Source: Opisthorchis felineus (taxonomy: Eukaryota; Platyhelminthes; Trematoda; Opisthorchiida; Opisthorchiidae). Taken from it: 64,000 bases of DNA. Under the pieces are notes generated by a model. That model saw nothing but the letters and a program-made list of their open reading frames with translations. It was not told where the DNA came from and did no database searches. A program made the position numbers and the translations under genes. Each line of letters begins with the position of its first letter. Within the stretch, counting starts at the first letter, position 1. The stretch spans positions 124,001 to 188,000 of the forward strand of contig SJOL01004614.1 of NCBI GenBank assembly GCA_004794785.1, given 5' to 3'. Below, piece after piece: positions 61,386-64,000 of the stretch.

Positions 61386-64000
61386 TTCCACTATCCCCAT
61401 ACGACATGGTCGGCGTATTGACCGATATTCAAAATACCATTGACGGAATCAATGGAAAGGCACTACAGAGCTAGCGTGGAACTGGATGTCTTGAGATCTT
61501 TTAGGAGCATGTTCATTTGTGTGATGTGTTGAAAAATATAACATTTACTTAATTCTCTGATCATTGAAAAACCACAATAAATGCTAACTATTTAAGCACG
61601 CTTTAAGCCCATACCAGAGAGGTACGAGTATGAATGAGGTGACTATGCTTTAGAATTCTGCCTGATGTTTCATCGCGGTTAGTGATTCTTTTGGATGAAA
61701 AGTAACTTTTAAATTTTCTTGCTCTTGTGCAACGAAATGTTTTAACTAAGTGTCATTACTCTTCGTTCGTGGTAATGAATTTGAATTACCAAAGTGGATG
61801 AAAAGCGGCAACTGATGGTCGCTCTATGGACATATAGCCATGTGGAAAGACTGACCTCTTCTGGCCATTCTGACAATAAGTATATTTGTCAAGGAGCTAC
61901 AAGGGACGTCCAGACTTTGGCTCCTGGAGCCCTGCAAGTAGACACATAAAAGTTTAATGTGGAAACATGAGTAGCTGAGTACAGCATCCTCACTGTGTTA
62001 ACAGAATTTTAGTCTGTTCACTAAACGCAGAAGTCACTTAAGTGTGATCCATTTACCATTTTACTCCTAGAGAATTTGGTTACTCGAGCCCCATAAAATC
62101 TGTCAGTTACCTGCTAAATAAATGGGGCTCAATAACAGGCCATATGACCTTTCCTCAACATCGTGTTTCCCAAGAAAATAGATTTTACTTTCAAAATAAT
62201 GCAAGTTTGCATGGATCGAAGTGTTTTGAACGGAGTTCAGGTACTGAAGATCGAAGTGAGGTCAGTTTTCACATAAAAGGGGCCCCGGAGTAGTTAAAAC
62301 GATGAACCGCGCAGCGTTTCTCTTTGTTTAGTGACAGGATGTTTGGAAGTCACGTGCCAAGTTCGGCGGACAGATCAAAAGCTACCTGATGAACAACCAA
62401 TAAACAACAATGACTTTCAGGAAGTGGACATATATCGAGTTATCGCCCATGGTTCTGTCCATCAACCTGCTTCGTTAACCTCAGGCTGTATCGACATTGT
62501 GGATCTTTCCAATTTATGAAGCAATGCAATCCACAAGGGGTGAGTTACTGGTCAAGATAGTTCACTGCTAGATATCGGGATGAATCGGTTGATAATTGTG
62601 AATGTAGTGAATATGTCATCGTCTATTCCCAAGTGGAACAACGTGAAGTTAGTATAAATAAACCTTGAAGCACCTGTTTGAAAGGAGCTCTCCACCTGAG
62701 GTTGGGACGATAATGGACCGAAACCAGTGTGGCCACCTTTTAGAGCTCAAGAAATAGCTTCATACATTAAGTCCCTTGAGAGTCAACGAGTCGTTCTCAC
62801 TTGGTTCAGTATCAATGAGAACGTTGGTGGCTCTGGCTGTTCCTCTGGTAGCTGAAAGAACTGCTGAGCTTAGAAGTGTTTTCAAATGCTGTGATTGACG
62901 TTATTGGAAGGTTTGTTTTGATTTCATATTGCTGGTAATGTGATATGCCATTGTCGGAGACGCTGTTTTGTTTTTAACACATAAAGACCACTCGAAATTG
63001 GTTTGGTACACACTGGTCCCTTCTCAGAATGAATAGACTTGTGAACAATAAAATTCCTTTACTCCTTTGAAATTCTCGTTGTCTGGAAGGAGTAAACGGC
63101 CACCATAATCTTTCGAAACGGCATTTAATAATGGAGTACCTATTTTTGCTCTTGGAAAGATCTGTTCATCGGATCCGGTAGTAGCAACTACTTATCGGTA
63201 CTAACAGGCCATGGGGTAGACAAGATAAACAAGAATGCAAAGTAAAATACAGTTTGGAAACGTCACAAACCTACCCGACACATCGTATCTGCCACACTGG
63301 ATTGGTGAATGCACGGTTTACTCACGGAAACATTCAAAGGTGACAATTTTCCAACCTGGAATATTTATTGACTACGCTCCGTAACGACGCACTGATGATG
63401 TCACCTCGATTGGTGATGAAAAGTTTCCAATCAAATTACCCAGCTCAGCGAGCATACCAACGACCATATTTATTGACTAAACATATCCATGCATTCTCCG
63501 AATTGATGTTGTTTGACTGCGTTTTCCTGAAGCGTATTCATGCAAACGAATAAATGATAACAGTGCTGTTTTGGAAAGCCTTTTATACAGCTTAACCATC
63601 GAATGTCTCACTTATACCATAGGAACACTGAGTTTCCCCAAGTAAGTTGCAAGGTGAATTATAGTCTGTCTGGGGTAAGCGAATTCATGTATTTCCGGAA
63701 ATTACTTGGTGTGGTTAAGACAACAAGGCGTCCGTCCCATCTACGCAAAGCCACAGGCTCCGTTCTGGCTACTGCGGTGAGTTCAAGAGTGTTTATATCC
63801 TTTGTGCTAAATCAATTACACCCAAACACTATAAATCTGGCTTCACATCATTTACCCTGAATAACATCAGTGGGTACGTAATGGGCTAGTGATGCATTGA
63901 TATTGTTCACCCAGCAGGCTATCCGTATTCCAGAATATCAGCTAATGTGCCCATTACATCTTCCTCGCTCGTTTGGTTTACCTCCCTGCGCAGCAGGACG
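61386..64000. other. non-coding stretch, nothing recognised
   Basis: No gene or recognised repeat apart from the 16-base block at 62671-62686 shared with 12165-12180. A CTGATGA followed by a hairpin at 63392-63425 lacks helix I and was rejected as a ribozyme. Confidence 0.45.

Noticed and set aside
63389..63432. CTGATGA followed by a strong hairpin and GAA, hammerhead-like
   Set aside because: An unpaired base follows the core, helix III is poor, and the flanks cannot form helix I. It also has no relation to either repeat family.

Overview
The window looks like about 64 kb of repeat-rich, AT-leaning, gene-poor animal genomic DNA. A flatworm (fluke or tapeworm) is the best guess, for three reasons: decayed Penelope-like elements (PLEs), tRNA-headed SINE-like repeats with a hammerhead ribozyme core (the design known from schistosome Sm-alpha repeats), and ribozyme-bearing tandem-unit retroelements. 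The species cannot be named from the sequence, and all repeat alignments here were made by eye.

Only one convincing protein-coding gene is visible. It is a long uninterrupted frame at 29082-31490 (+) for a single-pass membrane protein with leucine-rich repeats, one Ig domain and a tyrosine-rich tail, of the Kekkon/LINGO/AMIGO type, with a poly(A) signal at 31707. Nearly all other open frames have the length and composition expected by chance, and none has a recognisable domain.

The rest is a graveyard of retroelements. (1) Three broken PLE copies lie at 5985-6660 (+), 22120-23260 (+) and 42401-43486 (-). (2) Repeat family 1, unit about 307 bp, carries a minimal type I hammerhead ribozyme and has about ten copies: 10840-11198 (-), 11196-11483 (+), 11740-11880 (+), 15046-15275 (+), 20620-20727 (+), 25811-25933 (-), 25934-26024 (+), 28028-28175 (-), 32577-32617 (-) and 39400-39585 (+). 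One ribozyme, at 11435-11477, has every core residue and all three helices intact. (3) Repeat family 2 is SINE-like, with a tRNA-like head and a second, different hammerhead remnant; copies lie at about 1220-1440 (+), 37530-37735 (-), 37940-38190 (+), 54540-54745 (+), 60990-61180 (-) and 61165-61385 (+).

The most notable pattern is architectural. In both ribozyme families, copies recur as head-to-head inverted pairs (10840-11483, 25811-26024, 37530-38190, 60990-61385). The best preserved pair is bounded by a perfect 14-bp direct repeat, so the inverted pair went in as one retrotransposition event. Both families have a very short, self-complementary helix III, the feature described for PLE hammerheads thought to act as dimers. 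A separate 72-nt near-perfect hairpin at 19701-19772 resembles a microRNA precursor.
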